A DNA stretch of 64,000 bases, from the NCBI RefSeq assembly GCF_003325375.1, contig NZ_CP030862.1:4529501-4593500 (forward strand), given 5' to 3'. The notes under the pieces were generated by a model, which was given only the letters and a program-made list of their open reading frames with translations, ran no database searches and was not told the origin of the DNA. This DNA is from Streptomyces globosus (GTDB lineage: Bacteria > Actinomycetota > Actinomycetes > Streptomycetales > Streptomycetaceae). Numbering within the stretch: the stretch's first letter is position 1; each line of letters begins with the position of its first letter. Shown in pieces: positions 34,596 through 43,085 of this stretch. Made by a program: the position numbers and the translations under genes.

Positions 34596-35465
34596 TCAGT
34601 CGTGCGGTACGACCGCGACGGGGCAGGGGGCGTGGTGCAGTGCGGCGTGGGCGACCGATCCGATGCGGGGACCGACGGGCGTACGGCGCGTCCGCCGGCC
34701 GACGACGAGCAGCCGGGCGCCGGACACGGCCGAGAGCAGTACCTGTCCCGCGCTGCCGATCTCGACGTGCTCGGTCACCGGCACGTCCGGGAACCGCTTC
34801 CGCCACGGGGCGAGCGCTTCGGCGAGCGCCTTCTTCTCGAAGGGTTCGAGCCCTCCGGCCTCGTCCACCAGGCGCATCGAGCCGGGGCTGTAGGCGAAGA
34901 CCGACGGCAGGCTCCAGGCCCGTACCGCACGCAGGCCCGCGCCGCGTGCGGCGGCCTCCTCGAAGGCGAAGCCGAGCACGGCGCCGCTGTCCTCCGGCGA
35001 CCCCTGCTGGCCCACGACGATGTCGCCGCCCTCCGCCTGCATCTGCCCGCCACGGGCGCGCACGGAGACGACGGGCCGCTTGGCGGCGGCGATCACCTGC
35101 TGACCGTAGGAGCCGAGGAGGAAGCCGACGAGCGCCCCGTGTCCCCGTGAGCCCAGCACCAGCATCTCGGACGCTTCGGCCTCCCTCAGCAGGGCGGCGA
35201 CCGCGGTGTCCTCGACCACTTCGGCGGTGACCGCGAGATCCGGGTGTCGGCCGGCGACGTGTGTCTCGGCCTCGCGGAGCACGGTGCGGGCGGACGCGGC
35301 CTGCGTCTCCCTGTCCTGGACGACGGGGACCTCCAGCGGCTGCCAGAGCCAGGCGTGCACGATACGCAGCGGCATGCCGCGCAGTGCGGCTTCGCGTGCC
35401 GCCCAGTCGGCCGCCGCCAGGCTTTCCGCGGAACCGTCCACTCCTACGGTGATGACGCTGGTCAT
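34596..35465 (-). CDS. Tandem-domain universal stress protein
   Basis: A 289-residue protein with two UspA domains. The first (about 1-145) has VGVDGSAESLAAADWAAREA and the ATP-loop-like LVLGSRGHGALVGFLLGS. The second (about 150-289) ends LLVVGRRTRRTPVGPRIGSVAHAALHHAPCPVAVVPHD. Two-domain USPs bind ATP and support survival in hypoxia or stasis in actinobacteria. The DosR-like dyad 35555-35568 is 90 bp upstream. It is divergent from another USP gene at 35806. Confidence 0.94.
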   Translation of the reverse strand: MTSVITVGVDGSAESLAAADWAAREAALRGMPLRIVHAWLWQPLEVPVVQDRETQAASARTVLREAETHVAGRHPDLAVTAEVVEDTAVAALLREAEASEMLVLGSRGHGALVGFLLGSYGQQVIAAAKRPVVSVRARGGQMQAEGGDIVVGQQGSPEDSGAVLGFAFEEAAARGAGLRAVRAWSLPSVFAYSPGSMRLVDEAGGLEPFEKKALAEALAPWRKRFPDVPVTEHVEIGSAGQVLLSAVSGARLLVVGRRTRRTPVGPRIGSVAHAALHHAPCPVAVVPHD

Positions 35466-35554
35466 GGGGATGCCTCCATACGGTTCGACGGGTCTGGCCG
35501 CCTCGGCCGCCCGTCCTCTGGTCTCAGCATCCGGGAGAGGCGGCGGTCCGCCGA

Positions 35555-35568
35555 GGGCCCATCGGCCC
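35555..35568. promoter_or_regulatory. DosR-like dyad between divergent USP genes
   Basis: GGGCCC-AT-CGGCCC, one mismatch, 90 bp upstream of the leftward USP start. A weaker CGGCCG-TT-CGGCCA follows at 35576-35589. Confidence 0.55.
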
Positions 35569-35637
35569 TGACTGGCGGCCGTTCGGCCACGGCACCGGGT
35601 CCGCCGGCCGCGGCACAGGTCCACCGGCCCCGGGACC

Positions 35638-35651
35638 GGGACCTCCGGCCC
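35638..35651. promoter_or_regulatory. DosR-like dyad upstream of the rightward USP gene
   Basis: GGGACC-TC-CGGCCC, ending 154 bp before ATG 35806 in the same divergent intergenic region. Confidence 0.45.
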
Positions 35652-35805
35652 CCTGCGCGGACCGCCCCGGCCGATCAGCGTGAAGGGGCGGCCCGCCCGG
35701 ATGGGCGCCCCGAGTGCCGGACGGCCGGCTCCCCCGGGAGCCTGGAGGACCGGCCCGCGTGTGCCGCGTCCCGGCCGTCCCGGCCGCCAGACGAACGGAG
35801 TCTCC

Positions 35806-36675
35806 ATGTCCCTTACGGTCACCGTCGGCCTCGACGGATCCCCGGAAAGCCTCGCCGCCGCGCAGTGGGCCGCCCAGGAGGCACTGCGTCGTGCCGTTCC
35901 GCTGCGGCTGCTCCGCGCCTGGGACATCGCCGAGGATCCGCGTACCCGGGTGGTCGACCCGGCGACGGCACGCGGATGGGGCGAGCGCACGCTCGCCCTC
36001 ACCGAACGGCGGCTGCGGCGCCGCCACCCGGGCCTGGACGTCGAGGCGACGTGGGTGGCCGGCGACCCCGTGGAGGAGCTGTGCCGTGCTGCCGGGGAGG
36101 CGGAACTGCTGGTGCTCGGCTCGCGCGGGCTGGGCGGCCTGGCCGGATTCCTCGCCGGGTCGGTCTCCCTGGCCGTGCTCGCCCGCACGCGGCAACCCGT
36201 CGTCCTCGTCCGCCCGCACGACCCGCTGGAACCCGGGCACGACCGCACGGGGGACGTGGTGGTCGGTTTGGACGTGTCCGCCCCCGGCGACGAGCTGCTC
36301 GCCTTCGGCTTTGCCGCGGCCGACCGGTACGGCTGCGGACTGCGCGTGGTGCACCGGTGGGCCGTTCCCGCGCTCTACGGTCCCGACATGGCCGGCGGAC
36401 TGCCGCTCCTCACGACGGGCATCGCCGATGACGCACGACGGGCGCTCGACGAAGCGCTGGCCCCCTGGTCCGGGAAGTTCCCGGATGTCGCGGTGGTGCG
36501 CGACATCCGCCAGGGCCGGCCGGCGCAGGACCTGACGGCGCTGTCGCACGGCGCCCGGCTCGTCGTGGTCGGCCGCAAGGTCCGCCGGGCACGGATCGGC
36601 ACCCACATCGGGCCGGTCACGCACGCGGTCCTGCACCACTGCCCGGCGCCCGTCGCGGTCGTGGCCCACGACTGA
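35806..36675 (+). CDS. Tandem-domain universal stress protein (second)
   Basis: A 289-residue USP with VGLDGSPESLAAAQWAAQEAL at the start of domain 1 and LVLGSRGLGGLAGFLAGSVSLAVLA at its end. The second domain begins VVVGLDVSAPGDELLAFGF and ends VVVGRKVRRARIGTHIGPVTHAVLHH. It has the same length as the divergent neighbour and about the same architecture, so the pair probably arose by duplication. The role is presumed to be ATP-binding stress protection in the cytosol. Confidence 0.94.
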   Translation: MSLTVTVGLDGSPESLAAAQWAAQEALRRAVPLRLLRAWDIAEDPRTRVVDPATARGWGERTLALTERRLRRRHPGLDVEATWVAGDPVEELCRAAGEAELLVLGSRGLGGLAGFLAGSVSLAVLARTRQPVVLVRPHDPLEPGHDRTGDVVVGLDVSAPGDELLAFGFAAADRYGCGLRVVHRWAVPALYGPDMAGGLPLLTTGIADDARRALDEALAPWSGKFPDVAVVRDIRQGRPAQDLTALSHGARLVVVGRKVRRARIGTHIGPVTHAVLHHCPAPVAVVAHD

Positions 36676-36702
36676 ACGCGCCCGGCGGCAGCGGTTGCCC
36701 GG

Positions 36703-37050
36703 TCACGGTGCGGCGGCCGCGTCGGGTCGTGCGAGCGCGGGGTCCGGGGCGTCCTCGCGGTGGAGGAAGGCACCGAGGAGGTCTCCGACAGGGTGGCCGG
36801 CCTCGGCCGGGTGGCGCAGGGCGACGCTGTCGTCGACGGTGTAGCGGTTGCGGCGGCCCACCCGGGTACGGGTCAGGTAGCCGGCGGCTTCCAGGTCGGC
36901 GACGATGATCTGGACCGCGCGTTCGGTGATGCCGATGCCGGCGGCGATGTCGCGCAGCCGGACGTCCTGGTCGCGGGCGATCCACAGCAGCACCCGTGCG
37001 TGGTTGGTGAGGAACGTCCACTGGTCGCCACGTGCCGATGAGCTGCCCAT
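36703..37050 (-). CDS. Winged helix-turn-helix regulator (MarR/ArsR-like)
   Basis: A 115-residue regulator. The winged helix spans about residues 10-75: FLTNHARVLLWIARDQDVRLRDIAAG, recognition helix ITERAVQIIVADLEAAGYL, then a wing RTRVGRRNRYTVDD. The C-terminal tail is short. In-frame ATG 37059 is an alternative start. It is divergent from the USP-like/TerC operon at 37200. Two palindromes in the shared promoter region (37063-37073, 37108-37123) are candidate sites for it. Confidence 0.85.
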   Translation of the reverse strand: MGSSSARGDQWTFLTNHARVLLWIARDQDVRLRDIAAGIGITERAVQIIVADLEAAGYLTRTRVGRRNRYTVDDSVALRHPAEAGHPVGDLLGAFLHREDAPDPALARPDAAAAP

Positions 37051-37062
37051 GACCCCCATCCT

Positions 37063-37073
37063 ACGAACTTCGT
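37063..37073. promoter_or_regulatory. Short palindrome at the HTH gene start
   Basis: ACGAA-C-TTCGT lies immediately upstream of the leftward HTH start and suits autoregulation. Confidence 0.45.
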
Positions 37074-37107
37074 TTCGTCTATCCACCTTTCCGGCGAACC
37101 GTTATTA

Positions 37108-37123
37108 GCGAAAATCTTTTCGC
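37108..37123. promoter_or_regulatory. AT-rich palindrome in the divergent promoter region
   Basis: GCGAAAA-TC-TTTTCGC, 16 bp with perfect 7-bp arms in an unusually AT-rich pocket between the divergent HTH gene and the USP/TerC genes. A half DosR-like element (GGGACCTTTGAGGT) follows at 37153-37166. Confidence 0.55.
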
Positions 37124-37199
37124 GTAACTGTTGACGGGTGTCGGTCTCACGGGGGACCTTTGAGGTGATTCCTCCGCATTAAGGAAGGCGGGTAGCGCC

Positions 37200-37757
37200 G
37201 TGACCCGACTGTTCTCCCACTCCTCACGCGACGACGTCCCCCGCCCCGGCCTCGCGGGCCTGGGCCAGCCGGTGGCGGCGGTGCTGGGCGACCGCATCGA
37301 CGACGTGGCGGTGGCCGAGGCGGCTGCCCGTATCGCGCTGGCCCGCCGCGCCCCCCTGCTGTTGATCGCCGTGCTGCCCCCGCAGGCGAAGCACTGCAGC
37401 CGCGGGCCGGCCTCCGCGCCGGTGCGGGCGGTCCTCGCCCGGGTCATGCCGAGGGTCGGCCCGCTCCACCTGGGCTACATCCCCGAGGCCTTCCACCTCC
37501 CCGGGGGCGGCGGGTCGAGGCTGGCGGCGGCGAAGGGCCTGCTCGCCCTCGCCGCCCGCCACCGGGCCACGGACGTGGTGGCCGCCCGCCGCGGCCCGCA
37601 CGGGCTCGGTGCGCACACGCTGGTCGAGGCCGCCGCCCTGCGCGGCGGCCCCACCGTCCACGCGGTCGCCCCCGCCTGGGCGCCCCTGCGTCCGTCCGGT
37701 CCGGCACCCCGCCCGGCCAACACCCCCGCCGTCCGGAGAGGAAGCGTTCCGCGATGA
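37200..37757 (+). CDS. Single-domain universal-stress-like protein
   Basis: A 185-residue protein with degenerate USP features: LGDRIDDVAVAEAAARIALARRAPLLLIAVLP near the start and a later ATDVVAARRGPHGLGAHTLVEAAALRGG segment in place of the usual G-x-G ATP loop. A Pro-rich tail follows. GTG 37200 follows an AAGGAAGG site. Its stop overlaps the ATG of the TerC gene by four bases, so the two are co-translated. The function is inferred only from fold similarity. Confidence 0.6.
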   Translation: MTRLFSHSSRDDVPRPGLAGLGQPVAAVLGDRIDDVAVAEAAARIALARRAPLLLIAVLPPQAKHCSRGPASAPVRAVLARVMPRVGPLHLGYIPEAFHLPGGGGSRLAAAKGLLALAARHRATDVVAARRGPHGLGAHTLVEAAALRGGPTVHAVAPAWAPLRPSGPAPRPANTPAVRRGSVPR

Positions 37758-38812
37758 GCGACCTGGCGTTCACCGTCCCCCTGTGGGTGTGGGCCGCGGT
37801 CACCGTCGGCATCTGCGTGATGCTGGCCGTGGACCTGGTCGCCCACCGCGACAACCACGTCATCGGCTTCAAGGAGGCGGCGGTCTGGAGCAGCGTCTGG
37901 ATCGCCATCGGCCTCGGCTTCGGTCTCGTCCTCTGGGCCTGGCAGGGCAGCGAGGTGTCCTCCACGTACTACGCCGGCTACCTGATCGAGAAGGCCCTGT
38001 CGATCGACAACGTCTTCGTCTTCGCCCTGGTCTTCTCCTTCTTCGCCGTCCCCGACGCCTACCAGCACAAGATCCTCTTCTGGGGCGTCCTCGGCGCCCT
38101 CGCGGCCCGGCTCGTGTTCATCTTCATCGGCGCCGAGCTCCTCGAGGTGTTCTTCTGGACCGCCTACCTCTTCGGCGCCTTCCTGATCTGGACCGGCTAC
38201 AAGATGGCCGTCTCCAAGGACGAGGAAGTCCACCCCGACCGCAACCCCGTCGTCCGCCTGGTCAGGAAGCTCATCCCCACGGACCCCGGGTTCCACGGCG
38301 ACAGGTTCTTCATCCGCGTCAACGGGCGCCGCGTGGCGACCTTGCTGTTCGTCGCCCTCGTCGCGATCGAGGCCACCGACCTGATCTTCGCGATCGACTC
38401 CGTCGCCGCCGTCCTCGCGATCACCACCAACACGTTCCTGGTGTGGACCGCCAACGCCTTCGCCGTCCTCGGCCTGCGCAGCCTGTACTTCTGCCTCGCC
38501 GGACTCCTGCGCCGCTTCGCCTACCTCCACTACGGCCTCGCGGTCCTCCTCGTCTTCGCCGGCGTCAAGCTCATCCTGTCCGAGACCCCCGTCGGCAAGC
38601 TCCCCATCCCCCTCACCCTCGGCGTCATCGCCGCCACCATCACCGTCTCCATCGCCTGGTCCCTGATCGCCACCCGCGGCCGGCCCGCCGACACCGCGCA
38701 GCAGCCCGTCGGGGAAGGCACCGCTGGCGAAACCGGCAAGCCCTCCGCCGCCCCCGCGGCCCCGCGGTCCGCAGCCGGCCGCCGCGGACCGCGCTCCAAG
38801 GACGCGCCATGA
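37754..38812 (+). CDS. TerC family integral membrane protein (second copy)
   Basis: A 352-residue TerC protein. Signature segments are GYLIEKALSIDNVFVFALVFSFF, IEATDLIFAIDSVAAVLAITTN and NAFAVLGLRSLYFCLAGLLRRF. A hydrophilic C-terminal tail of about 50 residues (TAQQPVGEGTAGETGKP) follows the last helix. It shares family Asp positions with the copy at 5199. It is coupled to the USP-like gene upstream and sits in the DosR-like island rather than the ter cluster, which suggests a role in metal or membrane stability during low-oxygen stress. Confidence 0.93.
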   Translation: MSDLAFTVPLWVWAAVTVGICVMLAVDLVAHRDNHVIGFKEAAVWSSVWIAIGLGFGLVLWAWQGSEVSSTYYAGYLIEKALSIDNVFVFALVFSFFAVPDAYQHKILFWGVLGALAARLVFIFIGAELLEVFFWTAYLFGAFLIWTGYKMAVSKDEEVHPDRNPVVRLVRKLIPTDPGFHGDRFFIRVNGRRVATLLFVALVAIEATDLIFAIDSVAAVLAITTNTFLVWTANAFAVLGLRSLYFCLAGLLRRFAYLHYGLAVLLVFAGVKLILSETPVGKLPIPLTLGVIAATITVSIAWSLIATRGRPADTAQQPVGEGTAGETGKPSAAPAAPRSAAGRRGPRSKDAP

Positions 38813-38853
38813 CCGCCGCCGCGGGCCGGGCGCGCCTACCGTAGAAGCAGGTC

Positions 38854-40113
38854 ATGGCCGGCACTACGGGCAGGTGGACGGTGAGCGGACCCGGGATCGA
38901 CTATGAGGCGGTCTTCCAGGCCCTGCCCGGCGCGGCCGCCCTCCTGACCCCCGAGCTGGTGTACGCGGACGTCAACGAGGCGTTCCTGGCCGTGTCGGGG
39001 CGCACGCGCGAGCAGGTGGTCGGCCGCTACCTGTTCGACGTCTTCCCCGACAACCCCTCCGATCCCTCCGCGTCCGGCATGCGGAACCTGCGCGCCTCCC
39101 TGGAGCGGGTCGCTGCCACCGGAGAACGCGACGCCATGGCCTTGCAGCGCTACGACGTGGAGGACTCCGAGCGTCCCGGGGTGTGGCAGGAGCGGTACTG
39201 GAGCCCGGTCAACGTCCCCGTCCTCTCCCCCGACGGCACCGTCGCGCTGCTGCTGCACCGCGTGGAGGAGGTCACCGAACTCATCCGGGCCCGCGGCGCG
39301 CGCACCGGCACGGACCGCTCCCAGGTGCTGGAAGCCGAGCTCTACACCCGTGCCCGGGAACTCCAGGAGGTCAACGAACGCCTGCGTCAGGCCCACTCCC
39401 ATGAACGCGAGGTGGCCCTGCACCTCCAGGAAGCGATGCTGCCCACGCCCCGTCCGCTCGGCCGCCACCGGGCAGCCGTCCGCTACCGGCCGGCCGCAGG
39501 GGCGCTGAACGTGTGCGGGGACTGGTACGACCTGGTCGACCTGCCCGGCGGCGACCGCGCCGCCGTCGCGGTCGGCGACGTGGTGGGCCACGGCCTGCGC
39601 GCGGCCGGCGTCATGGGCCAGCTCCGCAGCGCCCTGTCCGCGGCCTCCCGCGTCGCGGACGGTCCTGCCCAGGCCCTGGAGGTCCTCGGCCTGTACGCCC
39701 GCAGTGTCGACGGTGCCGAGTCCGCCACCGCCGTGTCCGTCTTCATCGACTGGCACAGCAGCACCCTCACCTACAGCAGCGCGGGCCATCTCCCTCCCGT
39801 GCTCTGCCACCCCGGCGGCACCGTCACCTTCCTGGACGAGGCCACCGACCCCCCGCTCGGCGCCCGGCCCGACCACGCACCCCGGCCCCAGGCCCGTACC
39901 GCGTTCACCAGCGGCTCGATCCTCGCCCTGTACACCGACGGCCTCGTCGAACGTCGCCGCGAGGACATCGACGCCGGCCTCGCCCGGCTCGCCGACGCCC
40001 TCTCACGCCACCGCGCGGCCGACCCCGACACCGTCGCCGACGCCCTGCTGACCGACCTCGCCGCCCCCGCCGGCGTCACCGACGACACAGCCCTGGTCAT
40101 CCTCCGCTTGTGA
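38854..40113 (+). CDS. PAS-domain SpoIIE/PP2C-type serine phosphatase
   Basis: A 419-residue protein. A PAS domain covers about residues 12-140 (VYADVNEAFLAVSGRTREQVVGRYLFDVFP), followed by a coiled linker (LRQAHSHEREVALHLQEAMLP). The SpoIIE domain covers about 190-415, with metal-binding Asps in VCGDWYDLVDLPGG, VAVGDVVGHGLRAAGVM, YTDGLVERRRED and VTDDTALVIL. Such enzymes dephosphorylate anti-anti-sigma factors to tune stress sigma factors. The STAS target is not encoded in this window. It lies 41 bp after the TerC gene. Confidence 0.93.
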   Translation: MAGTTGRWTVSGPGIDYEAVFQALPGAAALLTPELVYADVNEAFLAVSGRTREQVVGRYLFDVFPDNPSDPSASGMRNLRASLERVAATGERDAMALQRYDVEDSERPGVWQERYWSPVNVPVLSPDGTVALLLHRVEEVTELIRARGARTGTDRSQVLEAELYTRARELQEVNERLRQAHSHEREVALHLQEAMLPTPRPLGRHRAAVRYRPAAGALNVCGDWYDLVDLPGGDRAAVAVGDVVGHGLRAAGVMGQLRSALSAASRVADGPAQALEVLGLYARSVDGAESATAVSVFIDWHSSTLTYSSAGHLPPVLCHPGGTVTFLDEATDPPLGARPDHAPRPQARTAFTSGSILALYTDGLVERRREDIDAGLARLADALSRHRAADPDTVADALLTDLAAPAGVTDDTALVILRL

Positions 40114-40160
40114 GGGCTCCTGCTCCCTGCCCGGACCCGATCGCCCGAGGCCGGCCCGGA

Positions 40161-40174
40161 GGGACCTTTGGCCC
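40161..40174. promoter_or_regulatory. DosR-like dyad upstream of ppdK
   Basis: GGGACC-TT-TGGCCC, close to the classical DosR consensus GGGAC-T-TT-N-G-N-CCC, ending 109 bp before the ppdK start. Confidence 0.55.
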
Positions 40175-40283
40175 CGCGCCTTGCCCCCTGCAGCCCTGCG
40201 GCCCCGACCGGCCGGATGCCAGCCTGAAGCCATCGGCCTGCACCGGCCCGGGTCCGCCGGCCATCAAGCGAGAGAACGGTGTC

Positions 40284-42986
40284 ATGGAGCCGAAGTACGT
40301 GTACGACTTCGCCGAGGGCGGCCGGGACATGGCCGACCTGCTGGGCGGCAAGGGCGCGAACCTCGCGGAGATGGCCGGCATGGGTCTGCCCGTACCGCCC
40401 GGCTTCACCGTCACCACGGATGCCTGCCGGGTCTTCCTCGCGACCGGTGAACCCCCGCCGGAGCTGGAGGGCCAGGTGGCGGAGCACCTCGCCGCGCTCG
40501 AACGCGCGGCAGGCCGGCGTCTCGGCCAGGTCGACGACCCGCTGCTGCTCTCCGTCCGCTCCGGAGCCCGGTTCTCCATGCCGGGCATGATGGAGACCAT
40601 CCTGGACATCGGCCTCAACGACCTGTCCGTGCTCGGCCTGGGCAGGACCCCCGACCGGGAGCGCTTCGCCTGGGACTCCTACCGACGCCTGGTGCAGATG
40701 TTCGGCAGCACGGTCATGGGGGTGCCCAGCGCCCGGTTCGAGGCGGTCCTCGCCGGGATCAAGAAGCAGCACCGCGCCGCCGACGACACCCGCCTGGACA
40801 CCTGCGACCTGATCAGGCTGGTCGAGACGTACCAGGACCTGATCCTGGAGGAGACCGGACAGGAGTTCCCCCAGGACCCGGCCGAACAGCTGCAGCGGGC
40901 CGTCCTGGCCGTCTTCACCTCGTGGAACGGCGAACGGGCCCGGATCTACCGGCGCCGCGAGCACATCCCCGACGACCTGGGCACCGCCGTCAACATCCAG
41001 ACCATGGTGTTCGGCAACCTCGGCCCCGACTCGGGCAGCGGAGTGGCCTTCACCCGCGACCCGGCCACCGGGCAGCCCGGCGTCTACGGCGACTACCTGC
41101 AGAACGCCCAGGGCGAGGACGTCGTCGCCGGCATCCGCAACACCGTTCCCCTCCAGCAGCTGGAGAACCTCGACCCCGCCTCGTTCGTCCGGCTGCGCGA
41201 CTGCGTTCAGCGGTTGGAGGCCCACTACCGGGACCTGTGCGACATCGAGTTCACCATCGAACGCGGCACGCTGTGGATGCTGCAGACCCGTGTCGGCAAG
41301 CGCACCCCGCAGGCCGCCTTCGCCATCGCCGGGCAGTTGGCCGACGAGGGGCTGATCTCCCCGGAAGAGGCGCTGGCCCGGGTCGGCGGTCACGGTCTGG
41401 CCCGGCTGATGTTCCCCCGCTTCGACACCTCCGGCACCCGCGAGGTGCTGGCGCGGGGCATTCCCGCCTCTCCCGGGGCCGCCGTCGGCGCGGCCGTCTT
41501 CGACTCCGCCGAAGCGGTCCGCCGCTCCGCCGCCGGGGAGAAGGTCGTCCTCGTACGGCAGGAGACCACCCCCGACGACCTGCCCGGCATGATCGCCGCC
41601 GAGGCCGTGCTCACCAGCCGCGGCGGGAAGACGAGCCATGCGGCCGTCGTCGCCAGGGGCATGGGCAAGGTCTGCGTGTGCGGAGCCGAGGGCATCGCCG
41701 TCGACCCGGACGGGCGGCTCTTCTCGACGCCCGCGGCCACGGTGCGGGAGGGCACCGTCATCTCCGTGGATGGGTCCGAGGGCCTGGTGTTCCAGGGCGC
41801 CATGCCTCTCGCCGACTCCCCGGTGATGCGGTACTTCGAGGAGGGCGGGCAGCCTCCGGCCGATTCGGCACCGCAGGTCGTACGCGACGTGCACCGCCTC
41901 ATGGGCGAGGCCGACAGCGCCCGGCGCATGGAGGTCAGGGCCAACGCGGACACCCCCGAGGACGCCGCCCGCGCCCGGCGCTTCGGGGCCCAGGGCATCG
42001 GACTGTGCCGCACCGAGCACATGTTCCTCGGCGACCGCCGGCCCCTGGTCGAAGCGATGATCCTGGCGCGCGACGACACGGAGCGGGAGTCGGCCCTGAA
42101 CGCCCTCCTGCCTCTCCAGCGCCAGGACTTCATCGGCATCCTGGAAGCGATGGACGGGCTGCCCGTGACCATCCGGCTGCTGGATCCGCCCCTGCACGAG
42201 TTCCTGCCCGACCTGACGGAGCTGTCCGTACGCGCCGCACGGCGGGACGCGCTGGGGCAGCAGCCCGAGCCCCGCGAAGCCGAACTGCTGGCGGCGGTCG
42301 CCCGAATGCACGAGGAGAACCCGATGCTGGGCCTGCGCGGCGTACGGCTCGGGCTGGTGGTGCCCGGTCTCGTGGCCATGCAGGTGCGCGCCGTCGCCGA
42401 GGCGGTCGTGGCGCGCAAGCGGGCCGGCGGGGATCCCCGGGCCGAGATCATGGTGCCGCTGGTCGGCGCCGTGGAGGAGCTGCGGCTGGTGCGGGAGGAA
42501 GTGGCGAGGGTGCTGAAGCGCGTCTCCGCCGGGAGCGGCATCGCCGTGGACTGCCCGGTCGGCACGATGATCGAGCTGCCGCGAGCCGCCCTCACCGCAG
42601 ACCGTATCGCGCAGGACGCGGACTTCTTCTCCTTCGGCACGAACGACCTCACGCAGACCACCTGGGGCTTCTCCCGCGACGACGTCGAGGCGGCGTTCTT
42701 CTCCGCCTACCTCGACAAGGGCGTCTTCCCGACCTCCCCGTTCGAGACGATCGACCGCGAAGGCGTGGGCCGACTCGTCAGGATCGCGGTGGCCGAAGGG
42801 CGCGCCGCACGGCCGGAACTGAAGATCGGGGTGTGCGGGGAGCACGGCGGAGACCCGGATTCCGTCCGCTTCTTCCACGACGCCGGCCTGGACTACGTCT
42901 CGTGCTCGCCCTTCCGGGTGCCCGTCGCCCGCCTGGAAGCCGGACGCGCCGCCCTGCCGCCGGCCGAAGGCGGTGACAGCCGCTGA
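40284..42986 (+). CDS. ppdK: Pyruvate phosphate dikinase
   Basis: A 900-residue enzyme of normal length. The N-terminal nucleotide-binding domain begins FAEGGRDMADLLGGKGANLAEM and includes SVRSGARFSMPGMMETILDIGLN. The swivelling phosphohistidine domain has LTSRGGKTSHAAVVARGMGK, with the catalytic His in TSHAA. The PEP/pyruvate barrel contains GLCRTEHMFLGDRR and FSFGTNDLTQTTWGFSRDD, and ends KIGVCGEHGGDP with the catalytic Cys. It interconverts PEP, AMP and PPi with pyruvate, ATP and Pi, which can save ATP in energy limitation. Location in the DosR-like island with a dyad upstream fits hypoxic use. Confidence 0.97.
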   Translation: MEPKYVYDFAEGGRDMADLLGGKGANLAEMAGMGLPVPPGFTVTTDACRVFLATGEPPPELEGQVAEHLAALERAAGRRLGQVDDPLLLSVRSGARFSMPGMMETILDIGLNDLSVLGLGRTPDRERFAWDSYRRLVQMFGSTVMGVPSARFEAVLAGIKKQHRAADDTRLDTCDLIRLVETYQDLILEETGQEFPQDPAEQLQRAVLAVFTSWNGERARIYRRREHIPDDLGTAVNIQTMVFGNLGPDSGSGVAFTRDPATGQPGVYGDYLQNAQGEDVVAGIRNTVPLQQLENLDPASFVRLRDCVQRLEAHYRDLCDIEFTIERGTLWMLQTRVGKRTPQAAFAIAGQLADEGLISPEEALARVGGHGLARLMFPRFDTSGTREVLARGIPASPGAAVGAAVFDSAEAVRRSAAGEKVVLVRQETTPDDLPGMIAAEAVLTSRGGKTSHAAVVARGMGKVCVCGAEGIAVDPDGRLFSTPAATVREGTVISVDGSEGLVFQGAMPLADSPVMRYFEEGGQPPADSAPQVVRDVHRLMGEADSARRMEVRANADTPEDAARARRFGAQGIGLCRTEHMFLGDRRPLVEAMILARDDTERESALNALLPLQRQDFIGILEAMDGLPVTIRLLDPPLHEFLPDLTELSVRAARRDALGQQPEPREAELLAAVARMHEENPMLGLRGVRLGLVVPGLVAMQVRAVAEAVVARKRAGGDPRAEIMVPLVGAVEELRLVREEVARVLKRVSAGSGIAVDCPVGTMIELPRAALTADRIAQDADFFSFGTNDLTQTTWGFSRDDVEAAFFSAYLDKGVFPTSPFETIDREGVGRLVRIAVAEGRAARPELKIGVCGEHGGDPDSVRFFHDAGLDYVSCSPFRVPVARLEAGRAALPPAEGGDSR

Positions 42987-43085
42987 CGCCCTGCGGACAC
43001 GCTGTGGACCGCGGTGGTCGCCCGGCCGGGCGACCGGGCGCCGCATCGCCGTCCGCGACCGGCGACGGAGCCGGCCGGCGGAGCC

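Noticed and set aside
39771..43046. 1091-codon open frame antisense to the phosphatase and ppdK
   Set aside because: ppdK is intact with catalytic His and Cys on the plus strand; the antisense product is low-complexity.
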